A stretch of 64,000 bases of DNA from Pseudomonas fluorescens (lineage in GTDB: Bacteria > Pseudomonadota > Gammaproteobacteria > Pseudomonadales > Pseudomonadaceae), in NCBI RefSeq assembly GCF_902497995.1, contig NZ_CABVII010000006.1:224182-288181 (forward strand), written 5' to 3'. Shown here piece by piece: positions 1-9,017 of the stretch. Positions within the stretch are counted from its first letter, which is position 1. Each line of letters starts with the position of its first letter. The position numbers were made by a program, and so were the translations under genes. The notes under the pieces are model-generated. The model did no database searches, was not told the origin of the DNA, and worked only from the letters and a program-made list of their open reading frames with translations.

Positions 1-1517
1 AGTTGGCGGCTGCGCTTGATCGGCGCGAAATGCTCCCACTCATGGGCGGTCAGGCTGCCGTTATACAAACCCCATTGAGTTTGTCCGGACTCTTTCTTGT
101 CCGGCGCCTGCACCAGGGTCAGGGTGTCTTCGGCCAGGTCCGGGGCGATGCCCGGGTTGATGAACTCGACCTTGTTCGCCTTGCGCTCGAAGGCCGCATA
201 CAGCCGTCGACCCAGCACGTTGAGCTCGCGTTTGTTGATCAGGCTGACGGTGTGTTCATGGCGGGCGAACCGGGTCAGGAAGCGGTAGCTGTAAGTGAGC
301 TCATTGACCAAGGCTCGGCGCTCAGCGCCGACTTGACGAACCTTCCACTGGCTGCGGCTATCGAGCAGGGCCAACTGGCGCTGATCCCAGTGCCATTCGT
401 GGGCCAGGCGCTCAAGCAGCGAACGTTGCCAGCTCCCGCTGCGACTGCTGCTGCCGGTAAGCTTGCGATTCACCTTCAAATACAGCGCGCGCCGCACCAG
501 CTCCAGCCGTTCCGGCTCGTCACGGGCGCTGAGGTATTCCTCGAGGCGTCGGTAAAGCATGACGTAGGGATCCAGCTCATCGAGGTCGAGCTGGTTGGCG
601 AATACGGCGTGTTTGAAGCGCAGGCTGAGGCACTGGACTTGGGGGTGTTCGCTGGCATAGACCTCGGTCAGCAGTAGCTTGAGCACCGACTTGTACGGCG
701 ATTCGATGCCCTTGAATAACTGCCACAGCCCGGCGCCGATGAATTCGCCGGGCGGAATGTACGCCAGGGGCCCCAGGTCCAGGGTTTCGTCGGCTCGAAT
801 GAAGCGTTTGGACAGCAATGCGTGGGTGTAGCGTTCGTAGGCGACCTCTTCGTAAACCGGTACCAGCCACCAGATGGGCGTGCGTCCGGCCAACCAGATC
901 GCGGTGCGGTAGAACTCGTCCAGCAGCAGATAGTGCTGGGTGCTGCCGCAGTCTTCCGAGCTCAGTTGATTGTCGCGCTCGCCGAGCACGAAGCGGGCCG
1001 GGTCGATCAGGAAAAAATGCGCCTCGGCGCCTTGGCTGATGGCCCAGGTTTCGAGCAGTTGGCACTTTTTACGCAGCTCGGTCAGTTCGCTTTCGCTCAA
1101 ATCCGGTGCGTGACAGACCCATACGTCCATGTCGCTCTGATCGGCCTGGGCCAGGGTACCGAGGCTGCCCATCAGGAACAGGCCGTGAATCGGTCGGGGC
1201 GGATTGCTGCCGTGGCGCGGTTTATAGGAAAACGAGCGGGTGAGGCGCTGGGCTTCGGCGAGGACGTTGGCGTCCGGGTCGTAGTTCGACAATCCGGCCG
1301 GCGTGCTGCCCGAAACGTAACCTGGCAGCAGCGGATGATTGACGTGAAAAAACAGCGGCAGCAGGGTCAGCACGCCTTGCTGGCGGGTTGAAAGCCCTCC
1401 CATGGCGCGCGCCATGCGGCCCTCATTGAGCTTCAGGAACCGTGCACGCAGTTGGCTCAGAACCTTACGGTCGATGCCTTCTTCCAGGTCGGGGCGGATT
1501 TCATGGGTGCGGGTCAT
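1..1517 (-). CDS. cyaA: Class I adenylate cyclase, N-terminal part (3' end outside window)
   Basis: Makes cyclic AMP from ATP in the cytoplasm and feeds Vfr/CRP-type regulation. The minus frame is open from an ATG at 1517 to the left edge, about 505 codons, roughly the first half of a protein of about 950 residues. It carries the class I cyclase nucleotidyltransferase signature: GSLG at residues 117-120, followed by DQSDMDVW at 126-133 with the metal-binding aspartates 129 and 131. The visible part covers the catalytic half; the C-terminal regulatory half lies outside the window. The start is the first ATG of a frame that matches family N-termini. The 3' end cannot be checked for intactness. 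Family assignment is from recognition of the conserved sequence. Confidence 0.93.
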   Translation of the reverse strand, partial: MTRTHEIRPDLEEGIDRKVLSQLRARFLKLNEGRMARAMGGLSTRQQGVLTLLPLFFHVNHPLLPGYVSGSTPAGLSNYDPDANVLAEAQRLTRSFSYKPRHGSNPPRPIHGLFLMGSLGTLAQADQSDMDVWVCHAPDLSESELTELRKKCQLLETWAISQGAEAHFFLIDPARFVLGERDNQLSSEDCGSTQHYLLLDEFYRTAIWLAGRTPIWWLVPVYEEVAYERYTHALLSKRFIRADETLDLGPLAYIPPGEFIGAGLWQLFKGIESPYKSVLKLLLTEVYASEHPQVQCLSLRFKHAVFANQLDLDELDPYVMLYRRLEEYLSARDEPERLELVRRALYLKVNRKLTGSSSRSGSWQRSLLERLAHEWHWDQRQLALLDSRSQWKVRQVGAERRALVNELTYSYRFLTRFARHEHTVSLINKRELNVLGRRLYAAFERKANKVEFINPGIAPDLAEDTLTLVQAPDKKESGQTQWGLYNGSLTAHEWEHFAPIKRSRQ

Positions 1518-1690
1518 GTCAGCTCAAACCGGCTCGATTGGCCCGGACGTGGAAGGCCTCAGGATGAGGGGCAGTTTAGCGCCTCGGCCCCGGGACTTTT
1601 AAGCTGATTTTTTTTGTTTTCCTGGCGTCAGATTTCTATCGTTGAGCGCGGCAGGTAGCCGGCAGGTAGCCATGCCGGTAAGCAGGTGTG

Positions 1691-1725
1691 CCCGCGGAAA
1701 TCCCGTAACAGGGGTTTCCGTGGGC
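1691..1725. terminator. Hairpin between cyaA and the TIGR02647 gene
   Basis: Two 13-base arms (CCGCGGAAATCCC and GGGGTTTCCGTGG) pair fully if two G-U pairs are allowed, around a 6-7 base loop. The hairpin lies just downstream of the TIGR02647 stop codon on the minus strand. There is no U-run, so it may be a weak terminator or an mRNA 3'-end stabiliser. The rest of 1518-1738 holds a tandem GGCAGGTAGCC pair near 1651-1672 and no gene. Confidence 0.35.
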
Positions 1726-1738
1726 GACGCGGTGAAAC

Positions 1739-1984
1739 TCAGGCTGTTTCCTGGACGCTCAGAATAGTCAGAACGGTTTGTATATTTTGCGCGGCATCAC
1801 GGCCCAGGCTGGTCAGGTATCCGCCATCGGGCTGGTCGATCAGGTCTTTCTCGTACAGGCGTTGGGCGGCGGCAATGGCTTTCGGGGCAGCGGTCTGATG
1901 AATTTTCAAACCTTCCTGGGAACTGTCCAGGTTGAAGAGTGCGAGGATTTCCAGTTCGGCAACCAACTCAGGGGTAAGCGACAT
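1739..1984 (-). CDS. TIGR02647 family small protein
   Basis: An 81-residue cytoplasmic protein starting MSLTPELVAELEIL. I recognise the TIGR02647 family of gammaproteobacteria, a conserved small protein of about 77-80 residues with no established function. The middle (roughly residues 10-60) reads like a winged-helix fold: two helices, a dipeptide-repeat helix rich in Ala, then YEKDLIDQPDGGYLTSLG, which resembles a recognition helix plus wing. DNA binding is therefore an inference only. The start at 1984 is preferred over an upstream in-frame start because it is preceded by TGGAG and because the longer reading runs back into the REP element. It lies alone between cyaA and a REP pair. Confidence 0.8.
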   Translation of the reverse strand: MSLTPELVAELEILALFNLDSSQEGLKIHQTAAPKAIAAAQRLYEKDLIDQPDGGYLTSLGRDAAQNIQTVLTILSVQETA

Positions 1985-2108
1985 AAGGACTCCAGACTTT
2001 CTAGGAATTGGACGACAAGCGCCCCTAAGGTGAGCCCACTCGTGCCGCATGTCCAGTGCTCGCGACAGGGTTTTTTCAACTCGGCCGGCATTTCCCGATT
2101 GGGGGGCT

Positions 2109-2196
2109 GTAGGAGCGAGGCTTGCCCGCGAAGGCTTCACCGCGGTATGCCTGAGGAACCGCGTTATCGTTCTTCGCGGGCAAGCCTCGCTCCTAC
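2109..2196. repeat. REP inverted pair (GTAGGAGCGAGGCTTGCC class)
   Basis: Inverted repeat with outer arms beginning TGTAGGAGCGAGGCTTGCC at 2109 and ending with the reverse complement at 2196, separated by about 37 bases. The sequence is near-identical to the pairs at 19.85, 48.7 and 59.4 kb. Confidence 0.9.
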
Positions 2197-2212
2197 GGTC
2201 GGGGGGCGGGGG

Positions 2213-2497
2213 TTACTTCTTTTCCGGTGGCAGCTCTGGAAGAGCACGCAGCGCTGTTTCGTACCATTCGGTGTTGAACGCGCGGTCTTCTTCGAGGATC
2301 GCATCGATTTCCACCGCCAGGACATGGGCCATCAGATTGAGGATTTCCTCACGCTCGTAACCCACCAGGGTCAGCTTGTTGAAGGTCGCCTTGGCGGCCG
2401 GTGGATTGTCGCTTTCGATCTGGTTTTCGATGGCTTCGATCAGGGTGTTTTCGGCGAACTCTTCGTCGTCGATATCAATATCGTTTTGCTCGCTCAT
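2213..2497 (-). CDS. Conserved acidic hypothetical protein
   Basis: A 94-residue, strongly acidic cytoplasmic protein (MSEQNDIDIDDEEFAEN...). It has no signal peptide or membrane segment. Residues 15-75 look all-helical, with the conserved-looking stretch LVGYEREEILNLMAHVLAVE. I recognise it as a conserved pseudomonad protein but cannot name a function. The start at 2497 is chosen because GAGGAGCCTGCC just precedes this ATG; an upstream in-frame start adds 13 unconvincing residues. It is monocistronic, flanked by a REP pair downstream and the divergent GST gene upstream. Confidence 0.75.
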   Translation of the reverse strand: MSEQNDIDIDDEEFAENTLIEAIENQIESDNPPAAKATFNKLTLVGYEREEILNLMAHVLAVEIDAILEEDRAFNTEWYETALRALPELPPEKK

Positions 2498-2622
2498 GGC
2501 AGGCTCCTCAAGGAAAGACCGCCAGTTTACCTGCATTCAGCGCTGTGATGCTGCTGGCAAGAAGCGCCCGGGCGTTCTATAACTGGCGTTGCCAACCCCT
2601 TGCACGGCCTGGAGGCTATGTG

Positions 2623-3282
2623 ATGCTCAAGCTTTATGGATTTTGTGTCAGCAACTACTACAACATGGTCAAGCTGGCGTTGCTGGAGAAGGGATTGCCG
2701 TTTGAAGAGGTGCCGTTTTATGCCGGTCAAAGCCCCGAAGCGCTGACGATCAGTCCGCGCGCAAAGGTTCCGGTGCTGCGGGACGAGCAAGGTTTTATCA
2801 ATGAAACCAGCGTGATTCTGGAATACATCGAGCAGAGCCAGAAAGGCACGCCGCTGCTGCCGAGCGATCCTTTCGAGCGGGCGCAGATTCTGGCGCTGGC
2901 CAAGGAAATCGAGCTGTACATCGAATTGCCGGGGCGTGCCTGCTATGGCGAAGCGTTCTTTGGCATGACCGTGCCGGACGCGATCAAGGACAAGACCAAA
3001 GCCGAGTTGCTGCTGGGCTTTGCCTCGCTGGCCAGGCACGGCAAATTCGCCCCGTACGTGGCAGGTGACAGCCTGAGCATTGCGGATTTGTATTTCCTGT
3101 ACAGCGTGCCGTTGGCCTGTGCGGTGGGGAAGAAGCTGTTCGATATCGATCTGCTGGCTGAGATGCCGGCGGCCAAGGCGTTGCTGGAGCGGCTGGAGCA
3201 GAATCCGAACGTGCAGCGGATCGCGGCGGACAAGGAAGCGGCGATGCCAGCGTTTATGGCGATGGTTGCGTCCAAGAGGTAG
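2623..3282 (+). CDS. Glutathione S-transferase family protein
   Basis: A 219-residue soluble protein with an N-terminal thioredoxin-like GST domain (about 1-78: MLKLYGFCVSNYYNMVKLALLEKG, then the cis-proline region KVPVL and the glutathione-contact ETSVILEYI) and an all-helical C-terminal domain (about 85-215, with SIADLYFLYSVPL). It probably conjugates or reduces substrates with glutathione; the substrate is unknown. The start is the second of two adjacent candidates, ATG at 2623 with GGAGG upstream. A longer in-frame reading from 2401 overlaps the divergent upstream gene and is rejected. It is monocistronic and followed by a REP pair. Confidence 0.88.
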   Translation: MLKLYGFCVSNYYNMVKLALLEKGLPFEEVPFYAGQSPEALTISPRAKVPVLRDEQGFINETSVILEYIEQSQKGTPLLPSDPFERAQILALAKEIELYIELPGRACYGEAFFGMTVPDAIKDKTKAELLLGFASLARHGKFAPYVAGDSLSIADLYFLYSVPLACAVGKKLFDIDLLAEMPAAKALLERLEQNPNVQRIAADKEAAMPAFMAMVASKR

Positions 3283-3306
3283 GTTTTTAGCGTTTTTGAA
3301 ATCGCT

Positions 3307-3398
3307 TTCGCGAGCAAGCCCGCTCCCACATTGGACCGTGTTGTTCACAGATTTTGTGTACGACACAGATCAAATGTGGGAGCGGGCTTGCTCGCGAA
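3307..3398. repeat. REP inverted pair (GTGGGAGCGGGCTTGCTC class)
   Basis: Inverted arms TTCGCGAGCAAGCCCGCTCC (3307) and its complement ending at 3398, about 44 bases apart. It lies between the convergent GST and argH ends, where it could serve as a transcript 3' end. Confidence 0.9.
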
Positions 3399-3409
3399 GC
3401 TTTTAGCTT

Positions 3410-4804
3410 TTAGCGGCTGGCGAGCAATGCGTGACCGCGCGCCACTGCCTTCGTGACCTGCGCCGGCGCAGTCCCGCCGATATGGTCGCGGGCGTTCACC
3501 GAGCCTTCCAGGGTCAACACGGCGAACACGTCCTGATCGATCTGGTCACTGAACTTGCGCAGCTCCTGCAGGCTCATTTCCGCCAGGTCCTTGCCGCTTT
3601 CCACGCCGTACTTCACCGCATGGCCAACGATTTCGTGGCAGTCACGGAACGGCAGGCCACGACGCACCAGGTAGTCGGCCAGGTCGGTGGCGGTGGAGAA
3701 CCCGCGCAGGGCCGCTTCGCGCATCATCGCGTGCTTGGGTTTGATCGCCGGGATCATATCGGCAAAGGCCCGCAGCGAATCGCGCAGCGTGTCGGCGGCG
3801 TCGAACAGCGGTTCCTTGTCTTCCTGGTTGTCCTTGTTGTAGGCCAGAGGCTGGCCTTTCATCAGGGTCAGCAGGCCCATCAGCGCGCCGAACACGCGGC
3901 CGGTCTTGCCACGCACCAGCTCGGGTACGTCCGGGTTTTTCTTTTGCGGCATGATCGAGCTGCCGGTGCAGAAACGGTCCGGCAGATCGATGAACTGGAA
4001 CTGGGCGCTGGTCCACAGCACCAGTTCTTCGGAGAAACGCGACAAGTGCATCATCGCGATGCTCGCCGCGGAGCAGAATTCGATGGCGAAGTCACGATCG
4101 GACACGTTGTCCAGCGAGTTGCCGCCGACGGCATCAAAGCCCAGCAGTTGGGCGGTGTATTCGCGATCGATCGGGTAGGTGGTGCCGGCCAGCGCGGCGC
4201 TGCCCAATGGCATGCGGTTGGTGCGCTTGCGGCAGTCGACCAGGCGCTCGTAGTCGCGGCTGAGCATTTCGAACCAGGCCAGCATGTGGTGCCCGAAGGT
4301 CACGGGCTGCGCGGTCTGCAGGTGAGTGAAACCGGGCATGATGCTGCCGGCTTCGCGCTCGGCCTGTTCCAGCAAGCCGGTTTGCAGGCGGGTGATTTCG
4401 GCAAGGATCAGGTCAATCTCGTCGCGCAGCCACAGACGGATATCGGTAGCGACCTGGTCGTTGCGGCTGCGACCGGTGTGCAGCTTTTTACCGGTCACGC
4501 CGATGCGGTCGGTCAGGCGCGCCTCGATGTTCATGTGCACGTCTTCGAGGTCGATGCGCCAGTCGAACTGGCCGGCCTCGATTTCACCCTGGATCGTCTT
4601 CAGGCCATCGGTGATGCTGTCGCGCTCGGCATCGGTCAGCACGCCGACCTTGGCCAGCATGGTGGCGTGGGCGATCGAACCCATGATGTCGTGGCGATAC
4701 AGGCGCTGGTCGAAGGTGACGGAGGCGGTGAAGCGGGCGACGAAGGCGTCGACGGGTTCACTGAAGCGGCCGCCCCAGGACTGATTGGTCTTGTCAGTGC
4801 TCAT
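3410..4804 (-). CDS. argH: Argininosuccinate lyase
   Basis: Last step of arginine synthesis: argininosuccinate to arginine and fumarate, cytosolic homotetramer. 464 residues, the usual length. Family signature [11 protein letters not shown] at 281-291; [13 protein letters not shown] at 109-121 and the TAQP region at 164-167 are also intact. The start at 4804 ([14 protein letters not shown]) is where homology begins; a longer in-frame reading to 4954 adds 50 residues with no family match. It is divergent from algR across a 459-base gap and convergent with the GST gene. Two further arginine genes, argE and argA, lie at the far right of the window. Confidence 0.97.
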   Translation of the reverse strand: MSTDKTNQSWGGRFSEPVDAFVARFTASVTFDQRLYRHDIMGSIAHATMLAKVGVLTDAERDSITDGLKTIQGEIEAGQFDWRIDLEDVHMNIEARLTDRIGVTGKKLHTGRSRNDQVATDIRLWLRDEIDLILAEITRLQTGLLEQAEREAGSIMPGFTHLQTAQPVTFGHHMLAWFEMLSRDYERLVDCRKRTNRMPLGSAALAGTTYPIDREYTAQLLGFDAVGGNSLDNVSDRDFAIEFCSAASIAMMHLSRFSEELVLWTSAQFQFIDLPDRFCTGSSIMPQKKNPDVPELVRGKTGRVFGALMGLLTLMKGQPLAYNKDNQEDKEPLFDAADTLRDSLRAFADMIPAIKPKHAMMREAALRGFSTATDLADYLVRRGLPFRDCHEIVGHAVKYGVESGKDLAEMSLQELRKFSDQIDQDVFAVLTLEGSVNARDHIGGTAPAQVTKAVARGHALLASR

Positions 4805-5263
4805 GAATTCGCTCGTATCGGCTGAAGAAAGATGGCGTTGAAAGCTGTCGCGGATAATAACAGGGTTGCCAATCCTGTCGCTGACACTGGTCGACAGGTT
4901 TTTTTCTTGAAGCGTCAGTCCATACTTGAAACAAGCCACACGTAAATTGCGCAACGATATTTTTCAATTGAGCAATATCGTCCCGACAAACGTCTACAGT
5001 TGGACAGTAGGATCAGCGCACTTCCGGGCGCTGCAGCTGACCATAAAAAGAGGGGTATTCATATTGTGTATCAGAAAACCCTGTGGCGATGCCTCGCCAG
5101 TGCGGGCCCGGGCCGCCAAACGCACGCCAGATGAAAATTTAGCCGTCCGACCGGCGGCACTTTTTGGCTCTCGCGCTAGTCTTAGCGTGGATCGCGGTGA
5201 CGGACGTCACTTCACCTGTCTACGCTATCCTTGTGCGAGACTCACGCAGGAATACAGCGCAAT
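4805..5263. other. 459-base intergenic region between argH and algR, no sensor kinase
   Basis: No convincing gene. A 113-codon plus-strand frame (4926-5267) has no recognisable domain, no good ribosome site and overlaps the algR start. In P. aeruginosa the sensor gene fimS/algZ lies here between argH and algR; it is absent. The region contains a plus-strand terminator-like hairpin at 4874-4905 and must also hold the argH and algR promoters, which I cannot place with confidence. Confidence 0.8.
4874..4905 (+). terminator. Plus-strand terminator-like hairpin in the argH leader region
   Basis: CCTGTCG (4874-4880), an 11-base loop, CGACAGG (4892-4898), then seven T residues. The polarity fits termination of plus-strand transcription, yet no gene ends here on that strand. 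Confidence 0.55.
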
Positions 5264-6010
5264 ATGAATGTCCTGATCGTTGATGACGAACCCCTGGCCC
5301 GCGAGCGCCTGAGCCGAATGGTCGGCGAACTCGAGGGATACAGTGTCCTGGAGCCCAGCGCCACGAACGGCGAAGAGGCGTTGGCACTGATCGACAGCCA
5401 CAAACCGGATATCGTGTTGCTCGATATCCGCCTGCCGGGCCTCGATGGCCTGCAAGTGGCTGCACGATTGTGCGAACGCGAAACCCCGCCCGCCGTGGTG
5501 TTTTGCACAGGGCCCGATGAATTTGCCGTGGAAGCCTTACAGGCAAGCGCCGTAGGCTATCTGGTGAAACCTGTGCGTACAGAACAGTTACATGAAGCGT
5601 TAAAGAAAGCCGAACGCCCCAATCGTGTCCAGCTCGCCGCCCTGACCCGCCCGGCTGCCGAGAGTGGCAGCGGCCCTCGCAGTCATATCAGCGCCCGTAC
5701 CCGCAAAGGTATCGAACTGATCCCGTTGGGTCAGGTGGTCTACTTTATTGCTGATCATAAATACGTGACCTTGCGGCATGAAGGCGGCGAGGTGCTGCTG
5801 GATGAGCCACTCAAGGCCCTCGAAGATGAGTTCGGCGATCGTTTCGTGCGCATCCACCGCAATGCGCTGGTCGCCCGTGAGCGTATCGAACGCCTGCAAC
5901 GCACGCCTCTGGGACATTTCCAGCTGTTCCTCAAAGGCTTGAACGGTGACGCGCTGATCGTCAGCCGCCGCCATGTGGCGGGCGTTCGCAAAATGATGCA
6001 ACAGCTTTAA
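5264..6010 (+). CDS. algR: LytTR-type response regulator AlgR
   Basis: Two-domain response regulator controlling alginate, type IV pili and virulence genes in P. aeruginosa. 248 residues, identical to the usual AlgR length. Receiver domain about 1-120 with acidic pocket D7-D8, phospho-acceptor D54 (IVLLDIRLPG) and the conserved K near 104 (GYLVKPVRTEQL). LytTR DNA-binding domain about 140-246 (KGIELIPLGQVVYFIADHKYV...RIHRNALV). The start at 5264 follows GCAGGAA; an upstream in-frame start adds 11 unrelated residues. Its usual neighbour fimS/algZ is not present, so its histidine kinase must be elsewhere or absent. hemC follows 142 bases downstream. Confidence 0.96.
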   Translation: MNVLIVDDEPLARERLSRMVGELEGYSVLEPSATNGEEALALIDSHKPDIVLLDIRLPGLDGLQVAARLCERETPPAVVFCTGPDEFAVEALQASAVGYLVKPVRTEQLHEALKKAERPNRVQLAALTRPAAESGSGPRSHISARTRKGIELIPLGQVVYFIADHKYVTLRHEGGEVLLDEPLKALEDEFGDRFVRIHRNALVARERIERLQRTPLGHFQLFLKGLNGDALIVSRRHVAGVRKMMQQL

Positions 6011-6031
6011 TTCGCCGGTCCCAGGCGAATT
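6009..6031 (+). terminator. Hairpin at the end of algR
   Basis: Perfect 8-base stem AATTCGCC/GGCGAATT with a 7-base loop, overlapping the algR stop codon. There is no U-run, so it is a weak terminator candidate at best. Confidence 0.3.
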
Positions 6032-6152
6032 TCACACCCGATTACCGGACATCCAGGGCCAGGGAGGGCAGGCATTATCCGATACAAGTCAAAGTGGATT
6101 TGGCTGAGCTGTTATTATCCGCCGTATCTATTCAGTACGGATTGATTGATCC

Positions 6153-7094
6153 ATGTCCTCTCGCGAAATCCGCATCGCCACCCGCAAAAGTGCTCTCGCC
6201 CTGTGGCAGGCCGAATACGTCAAAGCCCGTCTGGAAGAGGCTCATCCCGGACTGCTCGTGACCTTGGTTCCCATGGTCAGTCGTGGCGATAAACTGCTCG
6301 ACTCGCCCTTGTCGAAAATCGGCGGCAAGGGCCTGTTCGTCAAGGAGCTGGAAACCGCGCTGCTGGAAAACGAAGCCGACATCGCCGTGCACTCCATGAA
6401 GGACGTGCCGATGGACTTCCCCGAAGGCCTCGGTCTGTTCTGCATCTGCGAACGCGAAGACCCGCGCGATGCATTCGTCTCCAATACTTACGCGAGCCTG
6501 GATGAGTTGCCCCAAGGCAGCATTGTCGGTACCTCCAGCCTGCGCCGCCAGGCCCAGTTGCTGACCCGTCGCCCGGACCTGGAAATCCGCTTCCTGCGCG
6601 GCAATGTCAACACCCGGCTGGCCAAGCTCGATGCCGGCGAATACGACGCCATCATCCTGGCTGCCGCCGGCCTGATTCGTCTCGGCTTTGAAGATCGCAT
6701 CACCTGCGCCATCAGCGTCGACGACAGTCTGCCGGCCGGTGGCCAGGGCGCAGTGGGCATCGAATGCCGCAGCGTCGACAGCGACATCCACGCCTTGCTG
6801 GCGCCGCTGCACCATCAGGACACTGCCACCCGCGTCACCGCCGAACGTGCCCTCAACAAGCACCTCAATGGCGGCTGCCAGGTGCCGATCGCCTGTTACG
6901 CCATCCTTGAAGGCGAGCAGATCTGGTTGCGTGGCCTGGTGGGCGATCCGAGCGGCGGCCTGCTGCTCAGTGCGCAAGCCCGTGCGCCACGCAGCGATGC
7001 CGAAGCCTTGGGCGTGCAAGTGGCCGAAGACCTGCTGAACCAGGGCGCCAACGACATCCTGAAAGCGGTCTACGGCGAGGCAGGTCACGAGTGA
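6153..7094 (+). CDS. hemC: Porphobilinogen deaminase (hydroxymethylbilane synthase)
   Basis: Joins four porphobilinogens into hydroxymethylbilane in haem synthesis, cytosolic. 313 residues, usual length. Catalytic Asp84 lies in HSMKDVP; the dipyrromethane cofactor cysteine is C242 in LNGGCQVP; the Arg-rich substrate loop TSSLRRQAQ is intact at 127-135. The ATG at 6153 is the first in frame and matches the family N-terminus. Its stop overlaps the hemD start by four bases (GTGA), so the two are translationally coupled. The operon hemC-hemD-hemX-hemY runs to 10252. Confidence 0.97.
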   Translation: MSSREIRIATRKSALALWQAEYVKARLEEAHPGLLVTLVPMVSRGDKLLDSPLSKIGGKGLFVKELETALLENEADIAVHSMKDVPMDFPEGLGLFCICEREDPRDAFVSNTYASLDELPQGSIVGTSSLRRQAQLLTRRPDLEIRFLRGNVNTRLAKLDAGEYDAIILAAAGLIRLGFEDRITCAISVDDSLPAGGQGAVGIECRSVDSDIHALLAPLHHQDTATRVTAERALNKHLNGGCQVPIACYAILEGEQIWLRGLVGDPSGGLLLSAQARAPRSDAEALGVQVAEDLLNQGANDILKAVYGEAGHE

Positions 7095-7858
7095 CTGGCT
7101 GGCGCCTGTTACTGACACGTCCCTCGGAGGAGTCAGCGGCGCTGGGCAATGCTTTGGCGCAAGTGGGGATTTTCAGCAGCAGCTTGCCGCTTTTGGAGAT
7201 CGATCCGATTCCTGTCTCTGACACAATGCGTGAGGTGATCCAGGGCCTGGAGCGCTATTGCGCGGTGATCGTGGTCAGCAAGCCGGCCGCCAGAATGGCT
7301 GTGGACCTGCTCGAGCAGTATTGGCCGCAACCTCCTTGCCTGCAGTGGTTCAGCGTGGGCGCGGCGACCGCGCAGATCTTCGAGGCTCACGGGGTGGGCG
7401 TCAGCTTCCCGGTCGAGGGCGATGACAGCGAAGCCTTGCTTGAACTTCCCAGGCTGCGCGAGGCTATCGCACGGGCCGATCCACGGGTGCTGATCATGCG
7501 CGGGGAGGGTGGGCGCGAGCTGCTGGCTGAGCGTTTGCGTGAGCTAGGTGCTAGTGTCGAGTACCTGGAGTTGTACCGGCGAAAACTGCCGCATTATCCG
7601 CCAGCGGCGCTGCCTGGGCGGATCCGGGCGGAACGCTTGAACGGGCTGGTGGTCAGCAGTGGACAGGGTTTTGAGCACCTGCGGCAGTTGGCCGGCGATA
7701 CCTGGCCGCAATTGGCGCGGTTGCCGTTGTTTGTTCCAAGCCCCAGGGTTGCCGAGCTGGCACGTGCCGCCGGGGCCGAAAAAGTTGTGGATTGTCGTGG
7801 CGCCAGTGCCGCGGCTTTGGTAACGGCGTTGCGGGAGCATCCCGAACCCGTTCTCTAA
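7091..7858 (+). CDS. hemD: Uroporphyrinogen-III synthase
   Basis: Cyclises hydroxymethylbilane with inversion of ring D to give uroporphyrinogen III. 255 residues, the usual length for pseudomonads. The family has low conservation; recognisable features are N-terminal [13 protein letters not shown], the central VSKPAARM and the C-terminal [13 protein letters not shown]. The start is GTG at 7091, overlapping the hemC stop by four bases. hemX follows after 16 bases. Confidence 0.93.
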   Translation: MTGWRLLLTRPSEESAALGNALAQVGIFSSSLPLLEIDPIPVSDTMREVIQGLERYCAVIVVSKPAARMAVDLLEQYWPQPPCLQWFSVGAATAQIFEAHGVGVSFPVEGDDSEALLELPRLREAIARADPRVLIMRGEGGRELLAERLRELGASVEYLELYRRKLPHYPPAALPGRIRAERLNGLVVSSGQGFEHLRQLAGDTWPQLARLPLFVPSPRVAELARAAGAEKVVDCRGASAAALVTALREHPEPVL

Positions 7859-7874
7859 TGCAAAGGATGGATAC

Positions 7875-9017
7875 GTGAGCGAAACAGCCTTGCCTAAAGA
7901 TGATATCCGGCCAGTGCTTGATGCACCGGTTGAAACGCCTCCACCTGCTGACGTGCAGCGCCGAGGCAATGGGCTGGCCATTGTCGCGCTGCTGCTGGGC
8001 GCCGCCGGTGTTGCCGTGGGGGGATGGGGCGTCTGGCAGGTGCGTCACCTGCAAGCCAATAACCAGCAGCAACTGAATCAGGTGCAGGCGTTGAACGATC
8101 AGGCGCAGAGCCTGAAGCTCAATGAGCAACGCCTGACTGCGCGCCTCGAACAACTCCCCGCCGCCGACGAGCTTGAAGCACGCAGTCGTCTGGTGGTCCA
8201 ACTCCAGGGCGATCAGCAACGCCTGAACCAGCGACTGGAAACCGTCCTCGGCGCCAGCCGCAAGGATTGGCGCCTGGCCGAAGCCGAGCATTTGTTGCGT
8301 CTGGCCAGCCTGCGGCTTTCCGCGTTGCAGGACATCAGCAGCGCCCAGGCCCTGGTGCAGGGTGCCGATGAAATCCTGCGCGAACAGAACGATCCGGGTT
8401 CCTTTGCCGCTCGCGAGCAGGTAGCCAAAACCCTGGTGGCGTTGCGCAGCACGGAACAACCGGACCGCACCGGGCTGTTCCTGCGCCTGGGGGCACTGCG
8501 CGATCAGGTGATCAGCCTCACCGAACTGGCGCCCGAGTACAAGGATCGTGGCGAATCCTTGCTGGGCCTGACCGCCGATGGCGATGGCGCCAGTCGCTGG
8601 GCGCAATGGTGGGATCAGATCTCGCGCTACATCCGCATCGATTTCAATGCCGACAAAAATGTGCGTCCGTTGCTGGCAGGGCAAAGCCTGAGCCAGGTGC
8701 GCCTGGCCCTGAGCCTGGCCCTGGAGCAGGCGCAGTGGGCCGCACTCAATGGCCAGGCCGCCGTTTACACCCAGGCGATGGCCGAGGCGCGGGACGTGCT
8801 CAAGGGCAACTTCAACCCGGACAACCCTCAGAGCAAAGTCATGCTTGAGCAGGTGGGTGAGTTGAGCAAGCAGCCGGTGAGCGTGGTCACACCGGATCTG
8901 ACCGGTACGCTGAGCGCGGTCCAGGGTTATCTGGAGCGGCGTAATGTCAACGCCGAGGATTCGGTCAAGCCGATGGCCAAACCTGCCGCGCGCATCGAGC
9001 CGGAGACTACGCCATGA
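7875..9017 (+). CDS. hemX: HemX-like inner-membrane protein
   Basis: 380 residues. A cytoplasmic N-terminus of about 30 residues is followed by one transmembrane helix (about 34-54, LAIVALLLGAAGVAVGG), a coiled coil (about 60-130, rich in Gln, Leu and Glu) and a large helical periplasmic domain. The family (formerly annotated as uroporphyrin-III C-methyltransferase) has no SAM-binding motif, so methyltransferase activity is unlikely. It probably acts as a membrane scaffold with HemY. The start is GTG at 7875 after AAAGGATGG. The stop overlaps hemY by four bases (ATGA). Confidence 0.88.
   Translation: MSETALPKDDIRPVLDAPVETPPPADVQRRGNGLAIVALLLGAAGVAVGGWGVWQVRHLQANNQQQLNQVQALNDQAQSLKLNEQRLTARLEQLPAADELEARSRLVVQLQGDQQRLNQRLETVLGASRKDWRLAEAEHLLRLASLRLSALQDISSAQALVQGADEILREQNDPGSFAAREQVAKTLVALRSTEQPDRTGLFLRLGALRDQVISLTELAPEYKDRGESLLGLTADGDGASRWAQWWDQISRYIRIDFNADKNVRPLLAGQSLSQVRLALSLALEQAQWAALNGQAAVYTQAMAEARDVLKGNFNPDNPQSKVMLEQVGELSKQPVSVVTPDLTGTLSAVQGYLERRNVNAEDSVKPMAKPAARIEPETTP

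Noticed and set aside
3431..4825. 464-codon plus-strand frame antisense to argH
   Set aside because: A GC-driven shadow of argH with no domain and Gln/His/Val-rich low-information sequence; argH itself has full family motifs.
4926..5267. 113-codon ORF between argH and algR as a possible replacement sensor
   Set aside because: No membrane, kinase or other domain, poor codon pattern, overlaps the algR start.
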